60,000 nucleotides of DNA, from positions 148,883 through 208,882 of the forward strand of contig NMRA01000497.1 in assembly GCA_002633005.1 (NCBI GenBank), read 5' to 3'. Below, piece after piece: positions 13,401 through 24,232 of the stretch. Position 1 is the first letter of the stretch. Each line of letters begins with the position of its first letter. The position numbers and the translations under genes are program-made. The notes below the pieces were generated by a model. The model was not told the origin of the DNA, did not search any database, and saw only the letters and a program-made list of their open reading frames with translations. Source of the stretch: Phoronis australis (lineage: Eukaryota > Phoronida > Phoronidae).

Positions 13401-13453
13401 CTGTATATTCTAAGTATGGAGATCAAATACTACGGCCACTTACTGTAAAGCAG
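1217..13453 (+). CDS. NDK-like domain gene, partial (four exons in window)
   Basis: Four exons join with consistent phases: 1217-1428, 8693-8783, 11597-11682 and 13384-13453. Together they encode a stretch that aligns by eye with the nucleoside diphosphate kinase fold. A strand/helix region contains CILLTPPLLKPLG where true kinases have a KPD motif. The next segment reads FEIVGGRMVRLTEEQAEHY, then SGSSIVLAVQRDNAV and LLGG. This order is typical of NDK domains in NME/TXNDC-type ciliary proteins. The catalytic NxxHGSD motif would lie in a later exon that I did not find, and the KPD is missing, so catalysis is doubtful. Both ends of the gene are unresolved: the upstream end may lie outside the window or be the ATG at 1175, and the last exon here ends with a good donor. 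The first intron (7.26 kb) hosts the tandem array and a P-like transposon. The family call is by eye only. Confidence 0.55.
3140..3156 (-). promoter_or_regulatory. CTCF-like motif in array monomer
   Basis: Read on the minus strand the 17-mer is TGGCCACTAGGTGGCGC. It matches the widely used CTCF consensus YGRCCASYAGRKGGCRS at all 17 positions. An identical 17-mer lies at 3739-3755. Others are near matches: 16/17 at 3025-3041, 3563-3579 and 11483-11499; 15/17 at 3301-3317 and 3447-3463. Occupancy by CTCF is inference; the motif may simply be part of the repeat. Confidence 0.45.
3739..3755 (-). promoter_or_regulatory. CTCF-like motif, second perfect copy
   Basis: The same 17-mer as at 3140-3156, one higher-order unit (599 bp between boxes) downstream and in the same orientation. 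Its flanks match those of the first copy over several hundred bases, so the two arose by tandem duplication, not independently. Confidence 0.45.
4441..4497 (+). mobile_element. SINE family A, 5' half (tRNA-like head)
   Basis: The segment GATTGCTCAGTGG resembles a polymerase III A-box head. It continues through TGTCTGCACGG and TAGCAGAA to GGTCCCGG, where it is interrupted by the P-like element. It resumes at 6356-6475 with the B-box GGGTTTGAGTCC. The same head, in inverted orientation, occurs near 48094-48165. Confidence 0.6.
4498..4576 (+). repeat. Left terminal inverted repeat of P-like element
   Basis: Pairs with 6261-6355 on the opposite strand. The outer 26 bases are nearly identical; the rest matches in blocks. 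Homology stops abruptly at the GGTCCCGG flank. Confidence 0.65.
4607..5464 (+). pseudogene. THAP-domain transposase fragment (two exons, frameshifted)
   Basis: Exon 1 (4607-4704) starts at an ATG in good context (A at -3, G at +4). It encodes the first zinc-binding part of a THAP domain, CSAINC, then VSFCRFPKDPER. A GTAAGG donor and a TTCAG acceptor define a 581-bp intron. Exon 2 (5286 on) carries CKHW and, in other frames, SASYLSKNCNLCSHHFEESM. So the C2CH residues (Cys, Cys, Cys, His) and the Trp are all present. Reading exon 2 requires two single-base shifts, near 5307 and near 5317; without them an in-frame TGA is met soon after the junction. This is either a decayed copy or base-calling error next to the gap. 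The sequence runs into Ns at 5465. It lies just inside the left inverted repeat, as expected for a P-type transposase. Confidence 0.65.
5465..6133. other. Assembly gap (669 N)
   Basis: Unsequenced run inside the P-like element. Its non-round length suggests an estimated gap. Confidence 0.98.
6261..6355 (-). repeat. Right terminal inverted repeat of P-like element
   Basis: Inverted partner of 4498-4576. It is about 16 bp longer because of an extra internal segment next to the outer block. Confidence 0.65.
6356..6475 (+). mobile_element. SINE family A, 3' half and tail
   Basis: Continues the SINE interrupted at 4497. The B-box-like GGGTTTGAGTCC is followed by TGGTTGCGG and an A-rich joint, then a tail with AATCTTTTC, TGATGTGGCC and CGTGCAGACTAGA. 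The tail is shared with the copy at 48166-48235. Confidence 0.6.
6476..8692. other. Intron sequence without recognised gene
   Basis: A/T-rich intronic DNA of the NDK-like gene. Short ORFs near 7549-7888 show no domain and no splice context. A relic of the array monomer lies near 7970-8110 (TTTTCATGAAATTTTACAGC followed by GTGCC..AGTGCCATTTTT). Confidence 0.5.
8693..8783 (+). CDS. NDK-like gene, exon b
   Basis: A pyrimidine-rich acceptor (TGCTTGTTTCAG) and a GTGAGT donor bound a 91-nt exon. Its first base completes the codon split after exon a; the exon ends in phase 0. It encodes FEIVGGRMVRLTEEQAEHY and LHLCNAGSYKL, the best NDK-like stretch (compare the general LTeeqAe pattern of that family). 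Confidence 0.65.
8784..11596. repeat. Intron with scattered array relics
   Basis: Monomer relics at 9050-9700 (CTGTCTACCAAACCGCTCAAA, then GACTACTGTGGCATCCCTAA), near 10905-11150 (CTGCCTCCTAGTGACAG) and at 11440-11500. The last contains a 16/17 CTCF-like box at 11483-11499. The remainder holds nothing I recognise. Confidence 0.55.
11597..11682 (+). CDS. NDK-like gene, exon c
   Basis: Acceptor CTGTAG and donor GTGAGT bound 86 nt, entering in phase 0 and leaving two bases. The product contains SGSSIVLAVQRDNAV followed by LLG, matching the NDK pattern of a strand, an NAV helix start and a glycine turn. Confidence 0.65.
12492..12560 (+). mobile_element. Possible LINE zinc-knuckle fragment
   Basis: One frame reads SPETLSHLFWDC, resembling the ET..HLF..C segment near the end of many non-LTR retrotransposon ORFs. 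The frame is closed by a stop immediately upstream and again shortly downstream, so only a scrap remains. Confidence 0.3.
13384..13453 (+). CDS. NDK-like gene, exon d
   Basis: A poly-T acceptor (TTTTTTTTCAG) and a GTAATT donor bound 70 nt. The first base completes a glycine codon from exon c; the exon ends in phase 0. It encodes LFQADSVYSKYGDQILRPL. The open donor implies at least one further exon that I could not identify downstream. Confidence 0.5.
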
Positions 13454-16400
13454 GTAATTTTTCTGGTTTTATATCTTGAGAACTTGTTCAGTAGGTATTG
13501 AGCATGTCTGAAACCATTTATTTTACTTAAAATTGGGAATTCTAAGTTTTTTCAAGTTATTTCAGTTGATTGACACTCCCGCCATCTGTTGTAGAACTCA
13601 AAATTTAAATGTGGGAGTGAGCTCTGCTGCCGGTAATTGTCCGTGTTTTGTAAGAGACTGTTTACTGCAGAGGTTATTGCGCAAGATGTTGCAGAACTAA
13701 GCAAGATGAATCACAAAATTTGACTTTGTTTGCAGATCATTGCATAGGCATTCTCACCACTTTGCAAATTTTTGTTTCCAGATATAGGAGGGAAATTATA
13801 GCAGAGACTGTCCAACTATTTTAATTTGTTGAAAGTGGTGTTTGCCGTCTGGATTTTTTGGTATACTGGGTTTGTGCATTTTTTCGCAAAACTGAAACTC
13901 AAGCGAACACAACCGTGACCTACTGTTAATGATTCACATTGCAGGCAAATTCCCATCTGGCGTTTTTCTTCGATCGTCTTTCTCCTCACGCACACGCCCA
14001 TATCAAGATTTGATGTGTCTGTGTGCCAGCTGTGTGTGGACTCAAATGAAGTTACAAGCTTGGAACAAGATGAAGGTTTAGACTGTGATATGACGGGCAC
14101 GGTGTGTCTTGTTTTGACCTCAATCAATAATAAGTAAAATGTGATATGTAAAGCGTTGTGTCAAATCAAGACGCAAATAAGCGTAAAAGGTCGACTATTG
14201 AAATTGAAACTGTAGTTAGAAATCTCACTTGCCTGCTACTGGTGAATATTATACAAATAGATGGATTTCCTTAGTGAGAATTTGTCTCTTTGACATGAAA
14301 TGTTGTATTGTGTTAATTATGCATTGCTTCGTTTTAACTCCAAATTTTGTTCGAGACATATCACTCATGTTCAGGTGACCCAATTAATGACAGATTAGCA
14401 TAAAAATAACTATAAAATTCTACAGTCTTTATGCTTTCAGGAAATGCATATTTTTCTGAGTTAAAATCAATATTTGGCTAAGTAAGCAGACTCGTTGGTG
14501 AGGTCCTTCATTACTAAAAAGGTCTATATTACGTGGTCTCCACTTAGACATTATAAAAAGGTCTATATTACATGGTCTCCACTTAGACTGATCAGAATAG
14601 AATGCTCACTGCCATGACCATTTTCAAGTAATGTACAAGACATGAACTTTTGAGAGAGAGGTGTCAATATTTGTTGCTAGGCTCCATGTTTGACAATTCA
14701 ACAGGGGGCAAATTTCAATCTTGGTTAGTTTAAGATGGAGCAAAATGCGTGGCAAATTGCTGAAAGGAGTTTATTTTTATAATTACTTTTTTATGAAGGT
14801 TTTAAGCATACATAGAGTTAATACTAGAATCTGTCTCGCTAAAGGATTTGGGAAGCTGTTTTATTCTAACTCTGATCTGTACCTATGACGAGTTATTTAT
14901 GGAAATTAATAATTTTTTAAAGTTTTTCCTGTGTTTTAATAGCACTTAAGATAAAGAAAGTGATGTACTAACTTCTAGGATTTTTAAAAGAGGATTTGGT
15001 CGAATCAAGGTTTTTTAAAAAGGAGGGTCCAAGTCAACAGTTTGAAAATTTTACATCACTAAAATCAAGGAAAAAGGTCCAGACCCCTTGACACCTCTGG
15101 ATCTGAGTATGCTTCATTTGCAGTTCTGAAACATATTTTATACTCTGAAAGTCATGACATTTAAGAAAATAAGCGGGTGGACTATAGAAATGTCCTCATC
15201 GTGTACATTCTCCATGGGAAGGCGGATAGGAAGAGTGTGCAAGTTTTAATGTAGAGTGGTAATAATATGTCCAGACTTGGTTGTGAATAAACACTATCCG
15301 TGCACTTTGTATGTCTTTCAACAGCAAGTGCGACGTTCTAATTCGCCATAATGGGTTCAAGGCCTTGCATTGTAAAATATTATTTGAATGGTACAATGAA
15401 TTTAGCTATAATTGTTGATGTATGTAGTTAGAATAGACATATAGTAACTAAGGGTTGAATTGGGGAGGGGCTCCTTTCAAAACTGTATTGTATAGAGATT
15501 TTTCTATATTTGCATTTTGTTGTGTTTTTTCTAAGTGAAGGTTAAGTTGCATCAAATTAGAAGTCCGTCCATTTCCACAGGGCGTGTGTGTAGGTGAGTG
15601 AGCTTTGTCTGCTAGGCAATATTCCGTAGGTCTTAAGTTGTGCTGGATATATTGATTTATTTCAGATCTTTTATTGCTTGATGTCACATTTTCTTGTGTT
15701 ATTACTTGTTTTTAATTGCGACTTGCTTTCTGAGATCATATATTTTCAATCAGTGTGAGTGGTAGATGTATAATAGACTAGTAATGACCTGATACGTCTG
15801 TCAAACGATGCTATTCATTTGTGTAATTTGATTGGCAAGTACCGTGGAATTATTGCCTGATGTAACGTCCACGTTGTTTGTGTTACAGGCTGTGCTGTGT
15901 CAGCTTCTAAGATACAGCTGTTGGTGGTACATTCTTCTTCTGTTTGCTTCTCATCTAGTTGTGATTGGTCAGATTCCGCCAGACTGGCCATTCGTTCAGT
16001 GCTTTTTGCTGAAATTTCACTGGTATAGCATCAGGTGTTTAAAAATGTGCAGTCTTCACGCGCAGTGTTGGACGCGCATTTTATTGATCGAAAATGAAGG
16101 TGCCACCGTGACGTACATGAGTTGTTGGTCTTGTGCTTGTCCTGTGCTGTCTAAATGGGTTTATACTTTTAGTCTCCTTGGTTTATTTATCAGTAACAAC
16201 ACCCCACTTGTTATCGTGCTTTCATGGAGCTAACCTTTCTGCCAATTGAGTATTTTTCGTTCTGGTTTGTGCCAGCACCTGGAGCTAATTATAGAAGCTA
16301 TTCGCAAAATTAGTTGGTGTCACGTCATGTTGCGTGGCAACCATAAACTGCCACATCAAACAAGTAACTCTAATCAACATCCAAGTGTATGAGAATCTGA

Positions 16401-18116
16401 TCTTACTTTGTCTTGTTTCTGGAGCTGTCGACGCTTAGGTTGCCTTTCCCTCCGTTTAGCTGTCTAAAAAACGAAAATTACATTAAGCTAATTACTGTAC
16501 AATTGTAAAGTCAGTCTTATGGTATTCCTTACTGTGATGGGGGTTCGTTTCTGTTTCCATCGAGGACAGTGAGACCAACAGCCACTCAATGAAGCACTTC
16601 AAGTTTCTTGGGTTTGTCAACACTAAGATTACGAATTCGAAAATGGCTCATGTACATGTATTGACCGAGTTGGTAACAGAAATGAAATCCTGTCACAGTA
16701 AAGAATATCAAGAGGCTGATTTAATGATTGTGGAAAGCCAAATCGTTTTTTTTTGTGTAACCAACTAAACTGGTGACAATGCAGCTTTAAAGTTCCTTCC
16801 TTTTTTACTGATATCTATTGATTTTGTGATTGTGAAATTCCCTTAAAATTGTCATTGGTTTTTTAGTTGTTTATGTTTTATTCTGCACACGATTGAATCA
16901 CATTCCTAGAATTCAACGTTTATGATCATTATTTTACATTCCCGTTCAAATTTACTTTTTCTTTTCTATGATTTTACCTGTTACCTGTGTATTAACTGTC
17001 ACTGATAATTTCAATGTACCTAGTTTGCGTTTCTCCTGAATGTTTTGAGACATGCTTCATTTCGGTTGCAGTACTGGGATCGAGTTCGTTCTGTTATGGT
17101 CCTCGTGTGGTATTGCAAACTGTTAACCCAACAGATTTTTTGTTTGTTTTGGTTGGCATTGTAAAATAAACAATTAATATTTTGTTATGTGATTCCTCTT
17201 ACTTTTCCCTGCAAAATTTACATCAACAAACGGCGTTCGCCTCCTTCCCTGTCAACTATTATAAAGGTGACGAATTCGGGGTTCCCAATTGCAAAAAAGC
17301 AGGAAGATCTCTTCCTGATAAAAGGCATTCGCTTGTTTAGTATGACGTCATTTTGTTGTTTTGGTCCCAGTCGAATAAAATTAAAGCGCTAAAATTAAAA
17401 AGCACGAATAATAATCATGCCAGATGCACTCGTCGATGCAACCCCCCTGGAGTGCACAGTTGGTGTAACCCATGTTGGGACACACTTATCAATACAAATG
17501 CAGTAATTTTGTAAAAAACTAGTGCTAAATTGCCAAAATTTGACGTGTGACGTCATTCGAGAGAATCCATCTTATCCATGCGGCGGGATAAGATTTGAAG
17601 TTTATACAACCCAGGGGTGTGTTTCATTAAAAGTGACTAAGAATTACCGTTAAACTGAGGTTTGATCTTACGCCCTAAACAACTACTTCTGAAAAGTAAT
17701 TTAATTACACCTGAGCAAAACTGCAAAGTCTAAATTTCTATACATTGTTTTTGGACTGTGATGCGCTCATGATTACTTGGCTAATGTTTTTTTTGGCAAT
17801 TACGAAGTAGGAGCGTAAGAACCACTTTCTGTGGTAAGTCACTTTCATGAGCGGTCCCCAGCAATTGGTATAATCTCGTACTTTACAATGCTTTTAAGTC
17901 TTTGATGACGAGAAATCGAGTCGAAGCGGATGTCGGACGATGTCAGATAAACGATGAAGATATTGAAAGTGACCAGTTGTAAACTCGTTAAAAGGAGTAT
18001 ATGAACTACTTCCTTAAACTTGAATGTAAAACAAGAAATATGAAAAGTTGTTTGTTTAGAATATTCAGGATTTCTCATTGCAAATGTCAGCGCCCCGTCG
18101 GTCGATTATCAAACTT
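13454..18116. other. Non-coding stretch, no gene recognised
   Basis: Any further exons of the NDK-like gene should lie here or beyond, but no stretch with good splice sites and a recognisable product was found. The longest plus ORF (15832-16233) starts at a non-ATG codon and looks non-coding. A perfect-to-near-perfect direct repeat of 34 bp (14516-14549 and 14555-14588, period 39) contains GGTCTATATTAC. Confidence 0.45.
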
Positions 18117-18358
18117 AGGGCTTGGAATTTTCCCCTTTTAAGAGGATTTCCTCTTTTTTGGTTTTGATTTCCTCTTATTTGATTTCCAGTTTCCTCTGTT
18201 TTCATCTCTTTTGTACAGTTATTTTGACTTTGTTCATGCAAAAAACAATTATTTCAGTTAAATTTTACAACGCAAAAATATATTTCTATCACACAAGCCA
18301 ACGAACGATACATCATCTGGAAATTTTTCCTCTTTTGTCAGTATTCATTTCAAGCCCT
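18117..18358. mobile_element. Possible MITE with AGGGCTTG ends
   Basis: Starts AGGGCTTGGAAT and ends ATTTCAAGCCCT, a 12-bp inverted repeat with one mismatch. Pyrimidine/purine blocks next to the ends (CCCCTTTT and AAAAGAGGAAAA) also pair. No convincing target-site duplication was found. Confidence 0.4.
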
Positions 18359-18604
18359 ACAAACGGTATACCTTGGTTTTCAGTCGTGCGAGTGATCAAT
18401 TACATTGACAGTATTTAATTAAGCCTCTACCATTCTAGGCGTTCAACGGCAATTTAAAAGAAAAATAATGAGTCTGCTATTACTACCTATTAGTAAAACT
18501 GCGAGCAACGTGCAATTTGTTGCAGTTTCATTATTATTGCCTTTCACATACGTTAATGAAACTCTCATTTTCCGATACAGCGTGAAAGACGTTTGGTGGC
18601 AATA

Positions 18605-18918
18605 CCGGGGGGTCACTCATATGAACAAGGTGTATGCAGGCGTGTATCAAAAATTGCTGAGAGACCCCCTATCGCGGGTGCCAGGTCTGCTAATTCCTAC
18701 CCTCCTTTCGTGATGCCTATTGCGGTTAGGAAGACGGCCAGTGCGCTTTTTGCGGGGCAGAGGCCAATGTAGTGGGCCTTTCGCGGGAAGAGGCGTGAAT
18801 TTAGGAGCCTGTTGGACCCCGCGCAGGTCCCGCAAAACTTGTTTAAAAAGTACCGCCTATACCGGCAATTTTAGTACACGCCTGGAGGCACCTTGTCAAT
18901 ATGAGTGACCCCCCGGGA
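18605..18918. mobile_element. MITE with 8-bp target duplication
   Basis: Terminal inverted repeats share CCGGGGGGTCACTCATAT, continue with ACAAGGTG and end with AGGCGTGTA. The element is 314 bp and is flanked by TGGCAATA at 18597-18604 and 18919-18926. An 8-bp duplication suggests a hAT- or P-type transposase. The interior is GC-rich compared with its surroundings and has no credible ORF. Confidence 0.75.
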
Positions 18919-19614
18919 TGGCAATAATGCAGTTGATGGACAGCGTTTCGCGTTCTTTCATGAGGATTTGATATAGAATGAGTGGTATTCCGCACATTTT
19001 CAGATTTTTTTGCCGTCATCGTGTTCTAAAATTTCCAACGTTGTGCGGCCAGATATTCAAACGATTCACACAAAACTTCCAAATTTTCAAAATGTCGGTG
19101 ACAAAAAAAGTTGGAATTTGTCCTCGTCAACTCGACCCAGCTTCACATCATTAACTTGAAACTAGATCAAGCTAAAGATGCTTTCGTGCCCACGCGAACG
19201 CTCGCATGATTTCTATTCATTCTAGCAGAATTTCACAGGCGTTGCACCCATGTGATTCGGACGTAGTCTTTCATAGAGCTACCTGTAGCACTGTCGTAAG
19301 TTGGCTTCTCATTCGTTTAGCAATAAAACCGACGTCATAATATTCAGTTATTCCCATTGGTTGAAATCTGGGAACCCCTTTCAGTTTACAGTACTTTTAG
19401 CGACCACATTTGACTTGAATACTCGCATTTTATTAAAACGGGCAGTGATCGAAATCAAGAGAACCCCGATCCAGTAGCTTAAGCCCAAAGAAGTACAGCG
19501 TATAAAGGCGAGTGCATGTGGTAGCGATATGAACGGTATACTTCCGACCAAGGCGTGGGCACTGATGCCCACACACGGAATTCCGTGTGCCGTTTATCAT
19601 CCACTGAGCCACTT

Positions 19615-22575
19615 TTCCGTATTAGACTGCAGCCCAAAGCACTCACGTAGATGAACGAGGTACCAACATCTCTCGACAGGAGCACTGAGAGTCCACCTCA
19701 GTATATACAGAAATGAACGTCAGCCGTTGCCTGCACTCTGGGTGTGACCCCTGGGGACATTACAAGGGGGCCAAAAATGACTCAGAGCTAGATAAGATAT
19801 TCGAGGTACCGCCCACAACTGATTTTAAACTTACAATGTTACCGCACTGAACACCGAATGACCCATGGGAGACAAATTACACTCTGTAATGGGTTCGGCA
19901 AAAGCCAAAAAAGACCCCCCCGAAAATGAGCTAGCACATACATTCGAGATACCACAAAAATCAATTCCGTGTGATTCAATACATGTCGCTGATCACTAAT
20001 TGCCAAATGGCAGACAAAATGCACTCTGGTTTGTGTCCCCCAGAACACCCCCCCCCCCCCAAAAAATGTCAACCATGCAAATTTTGAGCTGGTATTCGAA
20101 GTACCAGCTAAAACTGGTTTAAAAAGATCAACAGTACCGCAACGAATACCGAATGATCCATGACTGACAAATTACACTCTGGAAAGAGTCCGCCAGAAAC
20201 GAAAATCGACCCCACTGAACTGAGATAGCTCATACATTCGAGGACCACAAAAAGCAATTCCATGTGGTTCAATTAATGTCACTGATCACTAAATGCCCCA
20301 TGACACACAAAATACACTTTCAGGGGTTGTGCCCGCCAGCAACCCCCAAAAATGTCAACCACGGCACGCCATTGAAAATTTGAACTACATTAGATATTTG
20401 AGGTACCAGCTAAACCTGATTTAAAAAAAACAATAGTACCTTACCGAACACCGAATGACTCATGACAAAGAAATTGCACTATGATAAGGGTCCGGTAGAG
20501 ACCCAAAAAGGACCCCCCAAAAATATATAAGCTCGCTCATACATTCGAGGTACCACAAAAACCAATTCCACGTGATCCAATACATGTCACTGGTCACTAG
20601 TGTCCTATGACAGACAAAATACACTCTGGGCTGTGCCCGTCAGAAATCCCCAAAGATCTCAACCACGCTATGCCCTTGAAAGTTTGAGCTAGATTAGAAT
20701 TTCATTTACGACAAATATAACTTCTTTCCGTAAAACAAAGTAATACGAATGAATTTAACACCCGAAAAGGTCTTGTTGAAAAACTTGAAAGACTCCTGTT
20801 ACGCAGAACGGGACATTTTAAGGACCGTTTGGCAACCTTCCTCCTTCAATAATGGCAGAAAGACTTACGATATGGACCATATTTTGGGAGAAAACACTTG
20901 TTGCCTCACATGCCGGCAACTGTATTCGCCTTTCCTACAGTGGTACCATGGCAGCTGATCATCCACCGAATTCTCAAGGTTCCCATGAAGAAGTCGACGC
21001 GCTTCTTGCCTTCCACTTAGCCAACTCAAATGGTAACACATTGATCAGGGCCTCAGACACGGATGTTAATGTAACTGCTGTGTGGCTGTTTGAAAGCGTT
21101 GTGATGACTTTCTAGTTTATGTTGATTGAAGTAGATTTTTAAAAACACTTCTGTTGCTTTTCTATAAAATCATAGTTTAGTAGTCAATGTAATGAAAGGG
21201 CTCACTTTCATGTTTCCTCGATCTAACACAAATCTCGGGGCCATGTGTTGTCGATGAAATATATCTTTCTTGCTGGCAGTTTCAATAGCTCATTATACAT
21301 GTACTACACTAGCTGCAGTCTTATTCATCTCTTAATGGGTTGGTCTTTTGACAGTTCCTGGTATCCCGAAGTTTTAATGTTATTAGGTATTTTCCAAAAT
21401 GCTTGCATTCCGCCATCATGCAGGCACTCTGTGTAACCTTAGTATTAATTTCAAGCAAAGAGAGACTTCATTAGACGCGAAAGTATTACGGAAATACAAG
21501 AATTCGCCATCAACTGCAAATGAAGCACTTGATCACAACACCTTATTAAAATTCTTAATTCTACAAAACTCTACGAAGATTTATTTTTAACCGGGATCTT
21601 CATTATCTAATTAATGTATCACACATTTTCAACAGAATTACGTGGTTGAGAATGGGTTTTTGTCTGACACAGGTTATTTAGTAACCAGTGACTTCTGTTT
21701 AAATCACATAGAATGGTTGTCCATTGCGGCACGATTGTTGGTTTTAATCAGTCGGTGCCTTGAATATCTAATGCACATGTAGCTTAAACTTTTAATGGCA
21801 TACCGTGGTTGAGATTTTGGAGAATTTCTGGCGGGCACAACCCAAAGTGTATTTTGTCAGTCATAGGGCATTTACATGTAATGACCTGTGACATGTATTG
21901 AATCACATGTAATTGTTTTTTTTTGTGGTACCTCGAATGTATGAGCTAGTTCATTTTAGGGAGGGGGGTCCTTTTTTGGGTTTCTGCCGGACCCTTTCCA
22001 TAGTGCAATTTTTCTGTCATATTCGGTGTTCAGTGCGGTAGTATTGTTCATTTTAAACCAGTTTTAGTAGGTATCTCTAATATCTAATCGAGCTCAAATT
22101 TTCCAAGGTATACCGTGGTTGACATTTTGGGGGGTTTCAGGCGGGCACAACCCAAAGTGCATTTTGTCTGTCATGGGCATTTAGAGATTAATGACATATA
22201 TTGAATCACATAGAATTGTTTTTTTTGTGGTTCCTCGAATGTATGAACTATCTCATTTTTTAGGAGGCGGGGTCCTTCTTGGTTTCTGCCGGACCCATTC
22301 CAGAGTGCAATTTGGCTGTCATGGGTCATTCGGTGTTCAGTGCGGTACTATTGTCCATTTTAAATCAGTTTTGGCGGGTACCTTGAATTTCTAATCTAGC
22401 TCATTTGTTGGCCCCCTTGTAATGTCCCGAGGGTCACACCGGCCCAGAGTGCAGACAACGAGAGTTGTCCATTTTCGTATATCGAGCTGGACTCAAGTGC
22501 ACCTATGGTCAGATGTTGGTGCCTCGTTCATCTAGTATGCTAAGAGCTGGACTGCCGGTCTATATACTGTAGGTG
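19615..22575. mobile_element. Foldback-like element with inverted subrepeat arrays
   Basis: The left arm (about 19615-20690) holds three tandem units of about 293-309 bp, marked by CATTCGAGRTACCACAAAA at 19941, 20233 and 20542. The right arm (about 21730-22575) holds two full units and one partial unit in the opposite orientation, marked by TTTGTGGTACCTCGAATGTA at about 21925 and 22227. The outermost parts also pair: GAACGAGGTACCAACATCT on the left with AGATGTTGGTGCCTCGTTC on the right. Between the arms is an ORF remnant. Long inverted arms built from tandem subrepeats are characteristic of foldback-type DNA transposons. The exact ends and target duplication were not resolved. Confidence 0.65.
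20749..21115 (+). pseudogene. Mobile-element ORF remnant (DTDV motif)
   Basis: Two overlapping frames. The one from 20852 contains SHEEVDALLAFHLANSNG and LIRASDTDV. This resembles the (H)EEADT..A.H....IR..DTDV stretch often seen in degraded animal transposon-related ORFs. It is central within the foldback-like structure and flanked by oppositely oriented repeat arrays, so it is probably the remnant of that element's own gene. Frame changes and its small size show it is not functional. The family assignment is tentative. Confidence 0.45.
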
Positions 22576-24117
22576 GCGCTGTGTCAGAGGGTAATTCTGA
22601 AGCAGAAGACAGTGTTTACCTTGCAGTTTGAATGCTGCTTGCGTACTTATTGTCAATAATTCTGTTTTATTGAAAGCACAATCGAAATTTTACTGCTTTC
22701 GAATTAAAGTACATAAATTTTTAAATGACCTAATCCTAAATTACTGCATTAGTATCTCTCATTTTGATTTTTGAATTATACTACAGCAAATTTCAGAGGT
22801 GATATATCTTAATATCAATAGTGATATTCCGGTGCCTTCAGAAGTGTGGAAAGTACATATTATAACTTTCTCCTCACGGCATGGGCCAAGGAAAGCCAGT
22901 TAATAGAATAATCGAAGCTAATTCGTAAAAATCAATCCTGTTTGGAAAATCAATCCTAATGTGTAAAAATCTAACCCAATTCGTAGAAATTTATCGCGTT
23001 TGGAAAATCAAACCTGTTTGAAAAGCAAACCTGTCGGTGGAAGCAGGAACTAGCTAAGTGCACTGAAAGGATAAAATTACGAATTGAGTTTGCTGTGATT
23101 TTTCTATGAACTATTTTTGCCCTTTCCGAGGCCCACACTAACCAATGTATACGAGTATTTTGAATAATAGTCTATCGGATGAGTTCGTAGAGTTACGTAG
23201 ACATTGCTAATGGCCTTTTTACCAAAAAGTGGCTAGAGTAACATCCCATATTGGGCTATTTTTGGGCGTTGGTCTCGTGCATGAGAACGTTTTCGATGAA
23301 TACCGATCAGAAACTTTCCTATATTGTGTAATGAGAGAAATTTCGAAAGAAAAAACCAAGAGAGAATTTTTGCCGATGCGTCACCATTTTGTCACTGTCA
23401 GTTTTCATTTTGGTCAGAAGTGGGCGCTGCGAAGGAACGCAAGGAAGTTAACTGCAAAATCCGTCGACAGAGCATGCATATTCCGACTAAAACCCGGAAA
23501 TGCGCAAGTTGTCGCCGTGTATTTTCAATGGGAGCTCGCGGTTTAGGCTAGATTTGTCTTGCCGATAGACAGCTATTGAACTCGACCCTGTACCGACGCT
23601 ACCCAGAAGAGGCAGAAGCTACGTTCTACTGCAATACAGCAAGATGCACACATGCGCGTCAAGATCTCATTTATTATAACGTAGGAATACTGTTAAAGCA
23701 CACTGCAACGATAGAATTTTATTACTAATACTCTCTTTTCACAATACAAATTACCAATTACAACATCAAGTGAATGGATATGTCGAAAACAAAAGAGTCA
23801 AAGGTGTAGACCGTCTTTAGTGAATTGAAGGGGCTTGAAAAATTCACATCATATGCGCACATAAAATGTCACACGTAAAATGTAATTCATGTTCGACATA
23901 TTCATCAAACATGCAAGGGAGCACATGTGTGTTCAAGGCGCCAAGGACGTTTTCATGGACGAAGAGAATCATCTGAAGCTATAAAAACCATTCATTATGA
24001 CATCAATAATGATGAAAGCAGTAAGATATAATAATTCGAAAAAAACAAGACAATAAACACAATTATACCACAATATAAGCGTCAAATGGCAGATACAACC
24101 GTGTAATAACCCATAAA
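22576..24117. repeat. Intergenic stretch with a short local repeat
   Basis: No gene recognised. Between 22919 and 23036 a motif like AATTCGTAAAAATCAATCC alternates with TTTGGAAAATCAAACCTG several times, an irregular short tandem repeat. The 105-aa plus ORF at 23229 has no recognisable domain and no support. Confidence 0.45.
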
Positions 24118-24139
24118 GTTATCTCACTAGTGAGATAAC
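24118..24139. repeat. Perfect 22-bp palindrome
   Basis: GTTATCTCACT followed by its exact reverse complement. The half-site is related to the GAGATAACGATTT end of the palindromic element at 24770-24921. It lies 8 bp from the SINE that follows. Confidence 0.6.
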
Positions 24140-24146
24140 GATTTGG

Positions 24147-24232
24147 CGGGAAACCGAGGACGGGGTCGAAACCGGGACCCTAATATTGCTGGTCGCCGAA
24201 CTTTAACCACTACACCACGCAGCGACTGACGT
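24147..24232 (-). mobile_element. tRNA-derived SINE head, family C
   Basis: On the minus strand an A-box TGGTGTAGTGGTTAAAG is followed about 30 bp later by a B-box-like GGTTTCGACCCC. The arms do not fold into a clean tRNA, so this is read as a tRNA-derived repeat, not a tRNA gene. A related head lies at 34375-34433. Confidence 0.5.

Noticed and set aside
15832-16233. 133-codon plus ORF as a gene or NDK exon
   Set aside because: It starts at TTG, has no domain, and its internal acceptor (GTGTTACAG at 15890) is not followed by a plausible donor in frame.
23229-23551. Overlapping plus ORFs of 75-105 codons
   Set aside because: Two frames are open over the same bases, with no splice context or recognisable motif.
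24147-24232. tRNA gene on the minus strand
   Set aside because: A- and B-boxes are present but the arms do not pair as a tRNA; better read as a SINE head.
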